60,932 nt of DNA from an uncultured Ruminococcus sp. (GTDB lineage Bacteria > Bacillota > Clostridia > Oscillospirales > Ruminococcaceae). Under the pieces are notes generated by a model that was not told the origin of the DNA, did no database searches, and was given only the letters and a program-made list of their open reading frames with translations. Positions 33,050-40,664 of this stretch are shown piece after piece (position 1 is the first letter of the stretch; each line of letters starts with the position of its first letter). Made by a program: the position numbers and the translations under genes. The stretch is from assembly GCA_944386525.1 (NCBI GenBank), contig CALXBL010000005.1:1-60932 (forward strand), written 5' to 3'.

Positions 33050-35065
33050 ATGAAGAAGGTTTTCAACAGAGTACTGGCTGCTGCGCTTGCTGTTCCTATG
33101 GTGTTCACTCAGGGCGTTATGGGCATCTCCGCAGAAGATACCGGCGCAAAGTCTCTTGGTATTAATTCATTTACATGGGTTGATCCTAAGGGCGGCGATC
33201 AGGCTGAGGCTGATTGGAACTCCAAGGTTCTTGCTATGACAATGAACATGGAGGGTACAAATAAGGAGATTTCTACAGCCGATGTTCTTGCTCTGATCCC
33301 ACAGACTAATTCATACGGCGTAATGCTTTATGAATTCCTGCAAGGTGCTCCTAATCCGGTTATGACAGTAAATGGCGGTGTTGTTACTATCACTGGTACT
33401 GCTGACATGACAAATTATGCAAACGACAAGATTTATTCCAAGGTCAACGAAGCTGCTGGCATGGAACTCACAATGACTGCATTCAATAAGACAATTGAAT
33501 ATAGTTTAACAGTTGACACAAGCGTGCTTGCAAGTGGTAAGACTCTGGATATTGTTCCCGTTGTAACAATTGACGGCACAACGATCGACCAGACAAATGC
33601 ATCAGACTACATCCAGAGCCTGGCTGATGAACTGGCTGCTGAGATTGCTTCTCAGGTAACAGTTGACGCTGATATTGAAGAGGCTATGACTGTTGAGATT
33701 ATCACAAAGCTTGAGCGTGCTGAATACTGGGCAGGCCGAGCAGAAGTTTTCGCTCGTACATGCTCTTACGACACAGCTGATGAAATGATGTCTGCTATCT
33801 CCAAGTTTGTTGATAGAAGAACAAATGTTTACAATTTCCCTGCATCTGTTGATGAGGCTGTTGCAAGACACGGTAAAGGCTTCAATGCAACAATCAACCT
33901 TGTGAACAGCATAGCAACAACAAGCGGCTATGTAATCGACATCACAGCTGATGACGTTGCTGATCTGGCTAAGTCCGGCTCCAACTTTGAAGTTGTAATT
34001 GCTGATGGCGTATACAACGTAACATTCACTATCCCGGATGCTGAGGCTGCTCAGGTTGAGGCTGAAGTGAACGCAAATCCTATTGTTGATGAGAATGGCA
34101 CTACATGGGTATATGGTTCTTCTGATAAGACTGTTGAATTTGAATTCACAACTGATGGTACTGTATACTACAACGTAACAAGAAATATCAATTACGTTGA
34201 TTCCGAGACAACAACAACTACTACTACAACTACTTCTGATACAACAACAACCACCACAACAACATCAGATTCAGGTACAACTACAACAACTACTACTGTA
34301 ACTGGCTCTGAAACAACAACAACTTCTGACTCAACAACTACAGGTTCAGAGACAACAACAACAACTTCTGATTCAACAACTACAGGTTCAGATACAACAA
34401 CAACTTCCGATACAACAACTACAACCACAACTTCAACAGCTGTTCCTGCTGATTTCGTTCTTGAAACAGTAGAAGTTGCTGCTAACAGTGGTTACTACTT
34501 CTCAGATGATGAGAATGCATTTGATCTTACATCTCTGATTGCTGATCTGACACTTGTTGGCAATATTGATGGCACAGTGCAGAACATCAAGATTTCTCCT
34601 CAGGATTATGCTGCATACCTGACACCTGAATATGCAACACCTGCTGAGTTCTTCAACGCTGTTGAAGGCACAACATACATTGCAGACACACTGGGCCTCA
34701 CATTTACAGCTCCTGCTGAGATGACTATAGCTGATGATGCTTCTACAGAAGTAACAGACCTGCCTATGATTTACATTGGTGTAAAGGGCGACGCTAATCT
34801 GGATGGTACAGTTGGCTTGGATGATGCAAGTGCAGTTCTGGCTTACTATGTAAACGCAGCAGTAGGCACAACACCTTCATTTACAACTGATGCTGATCTT
34901 GAGATTCTGGCATACTTCATAGCTGATATTGATACTGAGTCTTTAGCTGGTACTAACACAGAAACAGAAGTTATCTCAATTGATGATGCTGCATTCATTC
35001 TCAGTTACTATGCACAGTCTGCAGCAAGCATAGATCCTGATTGGGATACAATCATTGGCGCATAA
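33050..35065 (+). CDS. Secreted X-module/dockerin protein, CttA-like by architecture and context
   Basis: A 671-residue secreted protein. ATG at 33050 after GAGAGG; signal peptide to about residue 29 (GISAEDTG). Residues 30-380 form an unrecognised, probably beta-rich region, perhaps two binding modules. A Thr/Ser-rich linker follows (386-464), then a ~115-residue X-like module (FVLETVEVAANSGYYFSDD to MIYIGVKG) directly abutting a dockerin from Asp581 (GDANLDGTVGLDDASAVLAY, second loop ISIDDAAFILSYYAQ). In R. flavefaciens, CttA is a cellulose-binding protein with an X-dockerin that docks on the cell-wall cohesin ScaE, encoded next door. Here too a single-cohesin wall protein gene follows by 90 bases. 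Function is inferred. Codon use suggests high expression. Confidence 0.75.
   Translation: MKKVFNRVLAAALAVPMVFTQGVMGISAEDTGAKSLGINSFTWVDPKGGDQAEADWNSKVLAMTMNMEGTNKEISTADVLALIPQTNSYGVMLYEFLQGAPNPVMTVNGGVVTITGTADMTNYANDKIYSKVNEAAGMELTMTAFNKTIEYSLTVDTSVLASGKTLDIVPVVTIDGTTIDQTNASDYIQSLADELAAEIASQVTVDADIEEAMTVEIITKLERAEYWAGRAEVFARTCSYDTADEMMSAISKFVDRRTNVYNFPASVDEAVARHGKGFNATINLVNSIATTSGYVIDITADDVADLAKSGSNFEVVIADGVYNVTFTIPDAEAAQVEAEVNANPIVDENGTTWVYGSSDKTVEFEFTTDGTVYYNVTRNINYVDSETTTTTTTTTSDTTTTTTTTSDSGTTTTTTTVTGSETTTTSDSTTTGSETTTTTSDSTTTGSDTTTTSDTTTTTTTSTAVPADFVLETVEVAANSGYYFSDDENAFDLTSLIADLTLVGNIDGTVQNIKISPQDYAAYLTPEYATPAEFFNAVEGTTYIADTLGLTFTAPAEMTIADDASTEVTDLPMIYIGVKGDANLDGTVGLDDASAVLAYYVNAAVGTTPSFTTDADLEILAYFIADIDTESLAGTNTETEVISIDDAAFILSYYAQSAASIDPDWDTIIGA
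34206..34440 (+). repeat. Thr/Ser linker repeat (ACA-ACA-ACT and GGTTCAGA units)
   Basis: Low-complexity coding repeats with recurrent TTTTSDSTTTGSE-like units, two of them nearly identical (around 34320 and 34365). A likely O-glycosylated spacer between the N-terminal region and the X-dockerin. Confidence 0.88.
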
Positions 35066-35091
35066 TTGCATTTAGCAAAAGGTACGTGTAT

Positions 35092-35116
35092 TACCGGGTG
35101 TTATATACATCCGGTA
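35092..35116 (+). other. Intercistronic hairpin between the dockerin and cohesin genes
   Basis: TACCGGGTG and CATCCGGTA form a 9-bp stem with one wobble in the 90-base gap. There is no T tract, so it probably adjusts mRNA stability or the ratio of the two products rather than terminating. Confidence 0.5.
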
Positions 35117-35155
35117 GTATAAAATAAAATTTATATTTGAAAGGAAATATTTAAA

Positions 35156-36025
35156 ATGAAAACTACATTTAAGAAGAGCATGGCTGCACTTTCTGCAGCT
35201 GCTGTAGTAGCTGCTTCTGCAGCTGTATTCGCTGTTCCAGCTGACGCTGCTGCTGGTACAATCACAACTGGTACTGTAACAGTTACTCTCGACGAGCTGG
35301 CTGCTTCTGACTACATCGTAAGAGTTCCTATAACTCTTTCTGGTGCAGATCCTTTCTACTCTGTTGGTTTCGGTGTAAAGTATGACATGGCTCTTACATT
35401 CAAGGCTGGTACTAAGGGCGACATCTTCGGCGGTGTTCCGCTGAACGCTGATGGTTCAGTTCTGAATGAATTTGGTTCTCTGGAAGTAGCTGTTGGTGCA
35501 GCTAATAATGCTGATCTTGGTCTTTACTGGGTAGGCGCAGCTATCAGCCCGATCGGCGCTGACACTGCTCACGCTCCTGGCGATGGCACACTGTGGACAC
35601 TCGTATTTGAAGTTCCTGCTGATGCTCAGGCTGGCGACAGATACGACATCACAACTCTGCTCGAGTCCAACGGTACACCTGTTGAAATCAACAACGGTAC
35701 TGGTAAGGAAACTCCTGCTGTAGTAGATGGCGCTATCATCATCGAGGGTGCTGTAACAACAACTACAACAACTTCAACAACAACAACTACAACAACAACA
35801 ACTGAGGCTACAACAACAACAGCTGAGGCTACAACAACAACAGCTGAGGTTACAACAACAACAGCTAAGGTTACAACAACAGCTGAGGCTACAACAACAA
35901 CTACAACTGCTACATCTGGTAAGACTGAGTCTCCTAAGACAAGCGATGTACTGCCTGTAGCTGGCGCAGCTGCTGCTCTGGTAGTTATCGGTGGTGTAGC
36001 TCTGGTTGCTAAGAAGAGAAAGTAA
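35156..36025 (+). CDS. Cell-wall-anchored single-cohesin protein, ScaE-like
   Basis: A 289-residue surface protein: signal peptide to about residue 32 (VPADAAAG), one cohesin module (about 35-198; TGTVTVTLDELAASDY start, VGFGVKYDM and WTLVFEVP strands, VVDGAIIIEG end), a Thr/Ala linker (200-254), then a sortase-like motif SPKTSD (259-264), a hydrophobic helix and KKRK tail. In R. flavefaciens, ScaE is the single-cohesin anchor that attaches the cellulosome and CttA to the wall. The sorting motif departs from LPxTG (Ser for Leu). Its cohesin is similar to that in the LRR protein at 55461. Strong codon bias suggests high expression. It lies inside the dpaA element. Confidence 0.88.
   Translation: MKTTFKKSMAALSAAAVVAASAAVFAVPADAAAGTITTGTVTVTLDELAASDYIVRVPITLSGADPFYSVGFGVKYDMALTFKAGTKGDIFGGVPLNADGSVLNEFGSLEVAVGAANNADLGLYWVGAAISPIGADTAHAPGDGTLWTLVFEVPADAQAGDRYDITTLLESNGTPVEINNGTGKETPAVVDGAIIIEGAVTTTTTTSTTTTTTTTTEATTTTAEATTTTAEVTTTTAKVTTTAEATTTTTTATSGKTESPKTSDVLPVAGAAAALVVIGGVALVAKKRK
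35755..35912 (+). repeat. Thr/Ala linker repeat (GAGGCTACAACAACAACAGCT units)
   Basis: Tandem copies of an ~21-bp unit encoding EATTTTA or close variants (about 35812, 35830, 35848 and onward) link the cohesin to the wall anchor. Copy number could vary by slippage. Confidence 0.88.
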
Positions 36026-36069
36026 TTTCTCCTAAGAGTAATTAAAGCTCATACAGATTAACGTCTGAC

Positions 36070-36104
36070 AAGGCACCTCCCTTTTGGGAGGTGCTTTTTT
36101 TTTT
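36070..36104 (+). terminator. Terminator after the cohesin gene
   Basis: AGGCACCTCCC pairs with GGGAGGTGC(T) around TTTT and is followed by ten T. It separates the strongly expressed cargo from the recombinase gene 33 bases downstream. Confidence 0.9.
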
Positions 36105-36136
36105 CGTTTCAGCATAAAATCCACTGAGGTGGTAAT

Positions 36137-37396
36137 ATGTATGGCATTTATGCAAGACAGTCGGTAGAACGTCAGGACTCAATTTCCATCGAAATGCAGA
36201 TAGAACTTTGCAAAAAACGTCTGCCCACCGGTGAGGAGTGTGAGGTCTATACGGATCGTGGCTGTACCGGCACAAATACACGCCGACATGAATACAGACG
36301 CATGGTAGGTGATATACGTACCGGCAGGCTCAGTGGTATAATCGTCTATAAGCTTGATAGAATATCAAGGTCACTGTTGGATTTTGCACGTCTTTCCGAG
36401 GAGCTAAGTAAGCACCATGTAAAGCTGTGTTCCTGCAGCGAGGAACTGGATTCAAGCTCACCTATGGGGCAGATGATAATCCGACTTCTGATAATGTTTG
36501 CAGAGATGGAGCAGCAGATGATATCACAACGCATAAGGGATAACTACAGAGCACGTGCCGAAAAATGTCTTCCTCTGGGAGGAGTTCCGCCATACGGCTA
36601 CAACAGGGACTGGACTGTAAATGCAAAGGAAGCTGAAAATGTGGAGCTGATATATCGTCTTCTGCTTAGAGGAATGAGCCTTGATTCCATAGCAAGGAAA
36701 ATGAACAGTAAAGGAATAGAGTCACCCTCTGGAGGCAAATGGAGCGGTGTTCAGATAAGTCGGCAGCTTAAAAATATTGCCTATGCAAAGCCCGATGAAA
36801 GCTTGCTCTCGTGGCTCAAAACTGCTGGCTATCAAATTCTTGGCAGTGAGACAGACTATATAGCGCAAGGCGGCTGCATAAAGGTTGACAGGCAAGGCAG
36901 CAAATACGCCGCAAAATCAGCTCATGAACCGATAATCACAAGTGAAAAATGGCTTGCCGCACAGGATATACTGCTTAGCCGTAAACCCTCTGCGAACGGC
37001 GGAAGCGGCAGTACATCATGGCTGCAAGGGTTTACATTGTGCGGAAAGTGTGGCAGTTCCTGCTATGTGCGCAGTAATGGGAAGGGATATCCATATATAT
37101 ATATGGTGTGCCGTGGGAGGAGGTCTGGCATTTGCAGCGGACTGAAAGCGCTGCGAACTGAGCAAATCGAAAAAGCAGCTGGTAAAGCTCTGGAAAAGGA
37201 GATAAAACGCCTTTTAAGACCCTGCACACAAACCATCGACCGGGAACTTGCGGCTTTGTCTCAAAAACCGCACAGATCAGGTCAATTGGAAACTAACTTC
37301 GACAGAATGACGCTTGATCAGAAAAAGACTGCTGCAAGTCTTCTTATAAAAAATGTGGTAGTTACAGAGTCGGAAACAGTCATAATTTTCAGGTGA
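36137..37396 (+). CDS. Large serine recombinase of the dpaA element (SpoIVCA/CisA type)
   Basis: A 419-residue site-specific recombinase. The N-terminal catalytic domain has Ser9 in IYARQSVERQ, and YKLDRISRSLLDFA and EMEQQMISQRIRDNY follow. A recombinase domain (about 150-270: GVPPYGYNRDW, HEPIITSEKWLAAQDIL) and a zinc ribbon (LCGKCGSS to RRSGICSG) precede a short C-terminal helix. It is the same broad family as the B. subtilis skin recombinase, about 500 residues, and is somewhat shorter. GAGGTGG lies four bases before the ATG. It ends 22 bases before the right core site, as usual for integrases next to their attachment site. It is insulated from the cargo by a terminator, so its own promoter is likely; a CATAAAAT at 36113 is too close to the start to be convincing. 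Confidence 0.94.
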   Translation: MYGIYARQSVERQDSISIEMQIELCKKRLPTGEECEVYTDRGCTGTNTRRHEYRRMVGDIRTGRLSGIIVYKLDRISRSLLDFARLSEELSKHHVKLCSCSEELDSSSPMGQMIIRLLIMFAEMEQQMISQRIRDNYRARAEKCLPLGGVPPYGYNRDWTVNAKEAENVELIYRLLLRGMSLDSIARKMNSKGIESPSGGKWSGVQISRQLKNIAYAKPDESLLSWLKTAGYQILGSETDYIAQGGCIKVDRQGSKYAAKSAHEPIITSEKWLAAQDILLSRKPSANGGSGSTSWLQGFTLCGKCGSSCYVRSNGKGYPYIYMVCRGRRSGICSGLKALRTEQIEKAAGKALEKEIKRLLRPCTQTIDRELAALSQKPHRSGQLETNFDRMTLDQKKTAASLLIKNVVVTESETVIIFR

Positions 37397-37432
37397 TGTG
37401 TCAACACGACTCATACGCTCCAGGCAAGGTTG
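37395..37432. other. attR of the dpaA element
   Basis: Element half starting GATGTGTCAAC (37395-37405), 13 more bases, TCC core at 37419-37421, then dpaA sequence AGGCAAGGTTG. Confidence 0.82.
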
Positions 37433-37515
37433 CCCCCAGAACTGCCGGTGAGATCATAGCCGATGCCGTATGCCGGATTTTGGAGGATGACACACATGAA
37501 AACGCTTACAGGTAA
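37419..37515 (+). pseudogene. dpaA: dpaA 3' part, separated from the rest by the element
   Basis: Reads PGKVAPRTAGEIIADAVC and on to a TAA at 37513-37515, the conserved C-terminus of dipicolinate synthase A. It has no start of its own. It is intact in sequence and in the same phase as the 5' part, so the gene would be repaired by precise excision rather than being decayed. It overlaps the dpaB start by 20 bases, as expected for an original dpaAB operon. Confidence 0.88.
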
Positions 37516-38086
37516 GAGGATCGGCTTTGCAGTTACAGGATCCTTTTGTACCTTTAAAAAGGCATTTGCTCAGGCAGAGGCTCTTGTTCATCAGGGCGCA
37601 GAGCTGACACCTATTTTCTCAGCAAATGCAGCCGGAACCGATACACGTTTCGGCAAGGCGGCTGATCATATCCGCCGCATGGAGGAGATTGCTGGCAGGC
37701 AGGCGCTGCTTACGATATCCGACACAGAACCCCTCGGACCCAGGGATATGCTCGATGCAATAGTAGTTGCTCCATGTACGTCGAATACTCTGGCAAAGCT
37801 TGCACTCGGCATAGTAGATACCTCAGTGACAATGGCTGTAAAGTCCATGCTCAGAGGCGGCAAGCCAGTAATCCTTGCCGTTGCAACCAACGATGCCCTA
37901 AGATGCTCGGCAAAGAATCTGGGGTTACTCCTGAATGCAAAGAATTATTACTTTGTCCCCATAGGTCAGGATGCACCGGATGTGAAGCCATCTTCAATGG
38001 TCGCAGACTTCACTATGCTTCCGGAAACTGTCAGCTGCGCTCTGGAGGGAAGGCAAATTCAGCCTTTGATAACACATAAAGGTTGA
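37496..38086 (+). CDS. dpaB: Dipicolinate synthase subunit B
   Basis: A 196-residue flavoprotein-like subunit (SpoVFB) that works with DpaA to oxidise dihydrodipicolinate to dipicolinic acid during sporulation. KRIGFAVTGSFCTFKKAF is the flavin-binding-like opening, and VVAPCTSNTLAKLALGIVD and AVATNDALR are conserved. ATG at 37496 follows GGAGG with a nine-base gap and lies within the end of dpaA, so translation would normally be coupled. In the integrated state, transcription from the dpaA promoter must cross the whole element and its internal terminator. Confidence 0.94.
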   Translation: MKTLTGKRIGFAVTGSFCTFKKAFAQAEALVHQGAELTPIFSANAAGTDTRFGKAADHIRRMEEIAGRQALLTISDTEPLGPRDMLDAIVVAPCTSNTLAKLALGIVDTSVTMAVKSMLRGGKPVILAVATNDALRCSAKNLGLLLNAKNYYFVPIGQDAPDVKPSSMVADFTMLPETVSCALEGRQIQPLITHKG

Positions 38087-38122
38087 ATCCTTAAAAATAT
38101 TTTGGGAAAATATGAATGAATA

Positions 38123-38149
38123 ACCGCCTGACTCAAAGGGTCAGGCGGT
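38123..38149 (+). other. 10-bp hairpin just before the AEC gene ribosome site
   Basis: ACCGCCTGAC and GTCAGGCGGT form a perfect stem around TCAAAGG, ending four bases before AGGAGG of the next gene. No T tract follows, so it is not a standard terminator. Confidence 0.55.
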
Positions 38150-38164
38150 ATCAGGAGGTTTTAT

Positions 38165-39097
38165 ATGGCACAGATCATTGCAAATCAGGCGTTTATAATG
38201 CTGCTGCTCAATCTGGTGGGAGTGCTTGTTTATCGACTGAACATAGTAACCAGAGACGGAGGACGTCAGCTGTCATCATTGGTGCTGGAGATCGTCACAC
38301 CGGTGCTTGTTGTTCACGCTTACATGGACGTGGAATTCAGCAAGCAGATGGCGGCAAATCTTATGTGGACATTCGGACTTGCTGCCGTATCGTACATTCT
38401 GACTATCATCGATTCTAAAATTTTCATCAGGGACAAGGGGAACAGACTTGTAGCGATCGAGCGTTTTTCCGCAATATACAGTAACTGCGGATTTATGGGT
38501 ATACCACTTGCGAATGCGCTTTACGGATCGACTGGGGTGCTGTATGTAACGGCATTTCTGACGGTTTTCTTTTTCTTTTCATGGACTCATGGTATAATGA
38601 TGCTTTCCGGAAAGCGTGATATAAAGGCAGTGCTCAAAGTATTGCGTTCTCCAACGGTAATTGCAATAGCTATAGGTCTTATAATGTATTTCACGCAGTT
38701 CAAGCTGCCGTCGGTGATATCAGAAACTATGAACTATGTGGCATCGCTAAACACGCCGCTCGCTATGATAGCATCAGGCATAAGCGTTGCACAGGCTAAT
38801 ATAATAGGGGCGCTGAGGAGTCCACGGGTATACTGGATATCTGCCTGCAGGTTAATCATACTGCCTATGCTTACGATGGTATTGTGTCTTTTATGTCCGT
38901 TTATATCGGAAGATGTGCGGATAGTAACGCTGCTTCTTTCAGCAGCGCCGTCTGCAGCAATGTGCACACTGCAATGTCAGAAAATGGGACTCAACGATGT
39001 GTATGCATCTCAAATATTTGCAATGACAACCGTAGCTTCAATGGCAACACTGCCTGCTCTTGTTAAAATTTTTACAATGTTATTGGATATTTTGTAA
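38165..39097 (+). CDS. AEC-family (auxin efflux carrier type) transporter
   Basis: A 310-residue membrane protein with about ten helices in two inverted halves. The N-terminal LLLNLVGVLVYRLNIVTRDG, central YSNCGFMGIPLANALYG (with the conserved Asn, Gly and Pro of the crossover) and late LLLSAAPSAAMCTLQCQKMG mark the AEC family. Bacterial members export malate, lactate or other carboxylates. The substrate is not identifiable. AGGAGG lies six bases before the ATG. It follows dpaB by 79 bases, and the hairpin between may separate them. Confidence 0.9.
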   Translation: MAQIIANQAFIMLLLNLVGVLVYRLNIVTRDGGRQLSSLVLEIVTPVLVVHAYMDVEFSKQMAANLMWTFGLAAVSYILTIIDSKIFIRDKGNRLVAIERFSAIYSNCGFMGIPLANALYGSTGVLYVTAFLTVFFFFSWTHGIMMLSGKRDIKAVLKVLRSPTVIAIAIGLIMYFTQFKLPSVISETMNYVASLNTPLAMIASGISVAQANIIGALRSPRVYWISACRLIILPMLTMVLCLLCPFISEDVRIVTLLLSAAPSAAMCTLQCQKMGLNDVYASQIFAMTTVASMATLPALVKIFTMLLDIL

Positions 39098-39176
39098 TAG
39101 ACATATTGACTTGACAGTTTTTTATAGAAATCTTGTGTGTATACTGTAAATTTAAGGCATATTGTATTAAATGTGG

Positions 39177-39205
39177 TTGCATTTGATTCATAAATGTGAT
39201 ATAAT
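39177..39205 (+). promoter_or_regulatory. Sigma-A promoter of the ROK regulator
   Basis: TTGCAT (39177-39182), 17 bases, TATAAT (39200-39205). Confidence 0.82.
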
Positions 39206-39250
39206 ATTATCGGGTAATTTTTTCCAATATTCATAGCGGGGCAAATACAA

Positions 39251-40495
39251 ATGAACGAGTACGGAATAAGCAAGGCTGAGCTTAAAAAACACAATAGAAT
39301 ATGTATTCTTCGTTCCATATGGGAATCCGGACCTACATCACGAGTTGATATTTCCCGTCAGCTTCATATCACAAGAGGAGCTATAACAATACTCACTAAT
39401 GAAATGATAGAACAGAATATCATAAAAGAGGTGGGAGATGGATTTGATACGTCTGGTCGGGAGGCACAAAAGGGAAGACGTAAGATAATGCTCGATATTG
39501 ATTACACGAACTTTTTTGTAATGGGTGTGTGCGTTGATGCGCAGGGCGTATCTATAGGTCTTACTACGTTGGACGGCGGAGTACTTGAAAAAGTAAATAT
39601 AGATTTTGAGGAGCCGTATACAGCTGACGAAATAGCTGCATTAGTACGGAAGAATGCTGGCGTAATACTTAGCCACAGCTGCCTTGATGTAAGCGATATA
39701 ATAGGACTGGGAATAAGTATAATGCCGGGCGCTCAAGGATTCGATGCTATCTGCAGCACGGGCGAGCCAGAGGATTACAGGAAAGTGGAGGAGATTTTTG
39801 GCAATTACTTCACTATACCTGTTTATGCAGACAATGGCATAACTATGTTGTCGCTTGAATATTTCAGCAGCGCCGAGAGAAGTAAGTCCGATTCAAATCG
39901 TGTGTTTATATTTTCCGAGGACGACAGCTTCCATATGTCGGTAGTCAGCGGCAGTGAGCTTCGCAATAAGGGAATGCAGATAAGTGAAGATGCTGTAAAT
40001 AATATATGCGTAAAGCCCGGCGGCGCTGTCAGGAAGGGATATTGCAACGGTTCTGCGGCGGCTGAGCTTACTCCATGTGCAATAGGCGGCAAGGTATCCA
40101 GAATATATGGCAGTGAAACTACGCCGGATCTTTACCAGAGGACAGGAGGCAGCTGCAGCAGAGTGACTATGGGTCAGCTATTTGAGTCGTTCAGAATGGG
40201 CGATAGTAAGCTAAGAACGCTGTGCAGTGAGATAATCGAGATGCTTTGCCTGATGCTCAATAATATACTGGAGCTTTATTGTGCGGATATTATAAGTCTG
40301 TGTGGTTTCGGACTTGATCAAGAGCAACTGAGGTCTATATGCCGTCATGCGGAATACTTAGGAAATCCGTCTCTTGCTGACAAAATAAAGCTTTGCCATG
40401 TGGAACGGCAGCACCGGTTTAAGCCAGCTTGTAAGAGTGCGGCGATCAATGGCTTTTTCAAGGTCGGCGGTTATGTAAAACATAATATGAAATAA
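39251..40495 (+). CDS. ROK-family transcriptional regulator
   Basis: A 414-residue protein with an N-terminal winged helix (LKKHNRICILRSIWESGPTS, then VDISRQLHITRGAITILT), as in NagC/XylR/Mlc repressors, and a C-terminal sugar-kinase-like ROK domain. The ROK signatures are weak: PVYADNGITMLSLEYF stands where NDxNxxALGE is usual, and the Cys-rich zinc loop is not clear. It may therefore sense a ligand without kinase activity, or have changed its ligand. No sugar genes are directly adjacent, and its own promoter and terminator isolate it. Confidence 0.87.
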   Translation: MNEYGISKAELKKHNRICILRSIWESGPTSRVDISRQLHITRGAITILTNEMIEQNIIKEVGDGFDTSGREAQKGRRKIMLDIDYTNFFVMGVCVDAQGVSIGLTTLDGGVLEKVNIDFEEPYTADEIAALVRKNAGVILSHSCLDVSDIIGLGISIMPGAQGFDAICSTGEPEDYRKVEEIFGNYFTIPVYADNGITMLSLEYFSSAERSKSDSNRVFIFSEDDSFHMSVVSGSELRNKGMQISEDAVNNICVKPGGAVRKGYCNGSAAAELTPCAIGGKVSRIYGSETTPDLYQRTGGSCSRVTMGQLFESFRMGDSKLRTLCSEIIEMLCLMLNNILELYCADIISLCGFGLDQEQLRSICRHAEYLGNPSLADKIKLCHVERQHRFKPACKSAAINGFFKVGGYVKHNMK

Positions 40496-40525
40496 AAAAC
40501 GAGCTTGGTAAAGGCTCGTTTTTTT
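40495..40525 (+). terminator. Terminator of the ROK gene
   Basis: AAAAAACGAGC with GCTCGTTTTTTT around a short loop, starting at the stop codon. Confidence 0.85.
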
Positions 40526-40564
40526 GTAAGATGATAAATTTTTATGTATTTTATGGGAGAACAC

Positions 40565-40593
40565 TTGCACTCCGGTGGAAGATATGATATAAT
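40565..40593 (+). promoter_or_regulatory. Sigma-A promoter of the aminotransferase gene
   Basis: TTGCAC (40565-40570), 17 bases, TATAAT (40588-40593). Confidence 0.82.
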
Positions 40594-40642
40594 AAATCAG
40601 TAAAATGTCATTTGGAAAAATGAGATAAATTTGAAAGGAGTA

Positions 40643-40661
40643 GGATTCCCTCAGGGAGTCC
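40643..40661 (+). promoter_or_regulatory. Leader hairpin covering the proximal ribosome site of the aminotransferase gene
   Basis: GGATTCCC and GGGAGTCC form an 8-bp stem with one wobble and a 3-base loop. The GGGAG that would serve the GTG start lies inside it, whereas another site (AAAGGAG, 40634-40640) lies just upstream. Confidence 0.45.
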
Positions 40662-40664
40662 GAT

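Larger units (their letters stand above)
32702..37420. mobile_element. Serine-recombinase element inserted in dpaA, a putative skin-like sporulation intervening element
   Basis: A 4,718-bp element splits dpaA. It holds one promoter, an X-dockerin protein gene, a surface cohesin gene, a terminator and a serine recombinase gene. Both junctions read TCC in the same codon phase. The inner arms are inverted: GTTGACACATC at 32718-32728 and its exact complement at 37395-37405, 14 and 13 bases from the core. Re-joining restores dpaA exactly and yields a 52-bp dyad attP centred on CC. This matches large serine recombinases and known intervening elements excised during sporulation (skin in sigK, and examples in other spore genes). 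Developmental excision is inferred. Confidence 0.88.

Noticed and set aside
34206..34440. CRISPR array or satellite
   Set aside because: The repeats are in frame, encode Thr/Ser linkers and have no regular unique spacers. No CRISPR array or cas gene is visible in the window.
36113..36120. CATAAAAT as a sporulation promoter for the recombinase
   Set aside because: The start site would fall on the ribosome site at 36126 and no matching -35 element is present.
32701..37432. Recombination at the longer shared sequence GCAAG (32706-32710 and 37424-37428)
   Set aside because: The five bases are shared but in different codon phases, so joining there would shift the dpaA frame. TCC is in phase and is the centre of the inverted arms.
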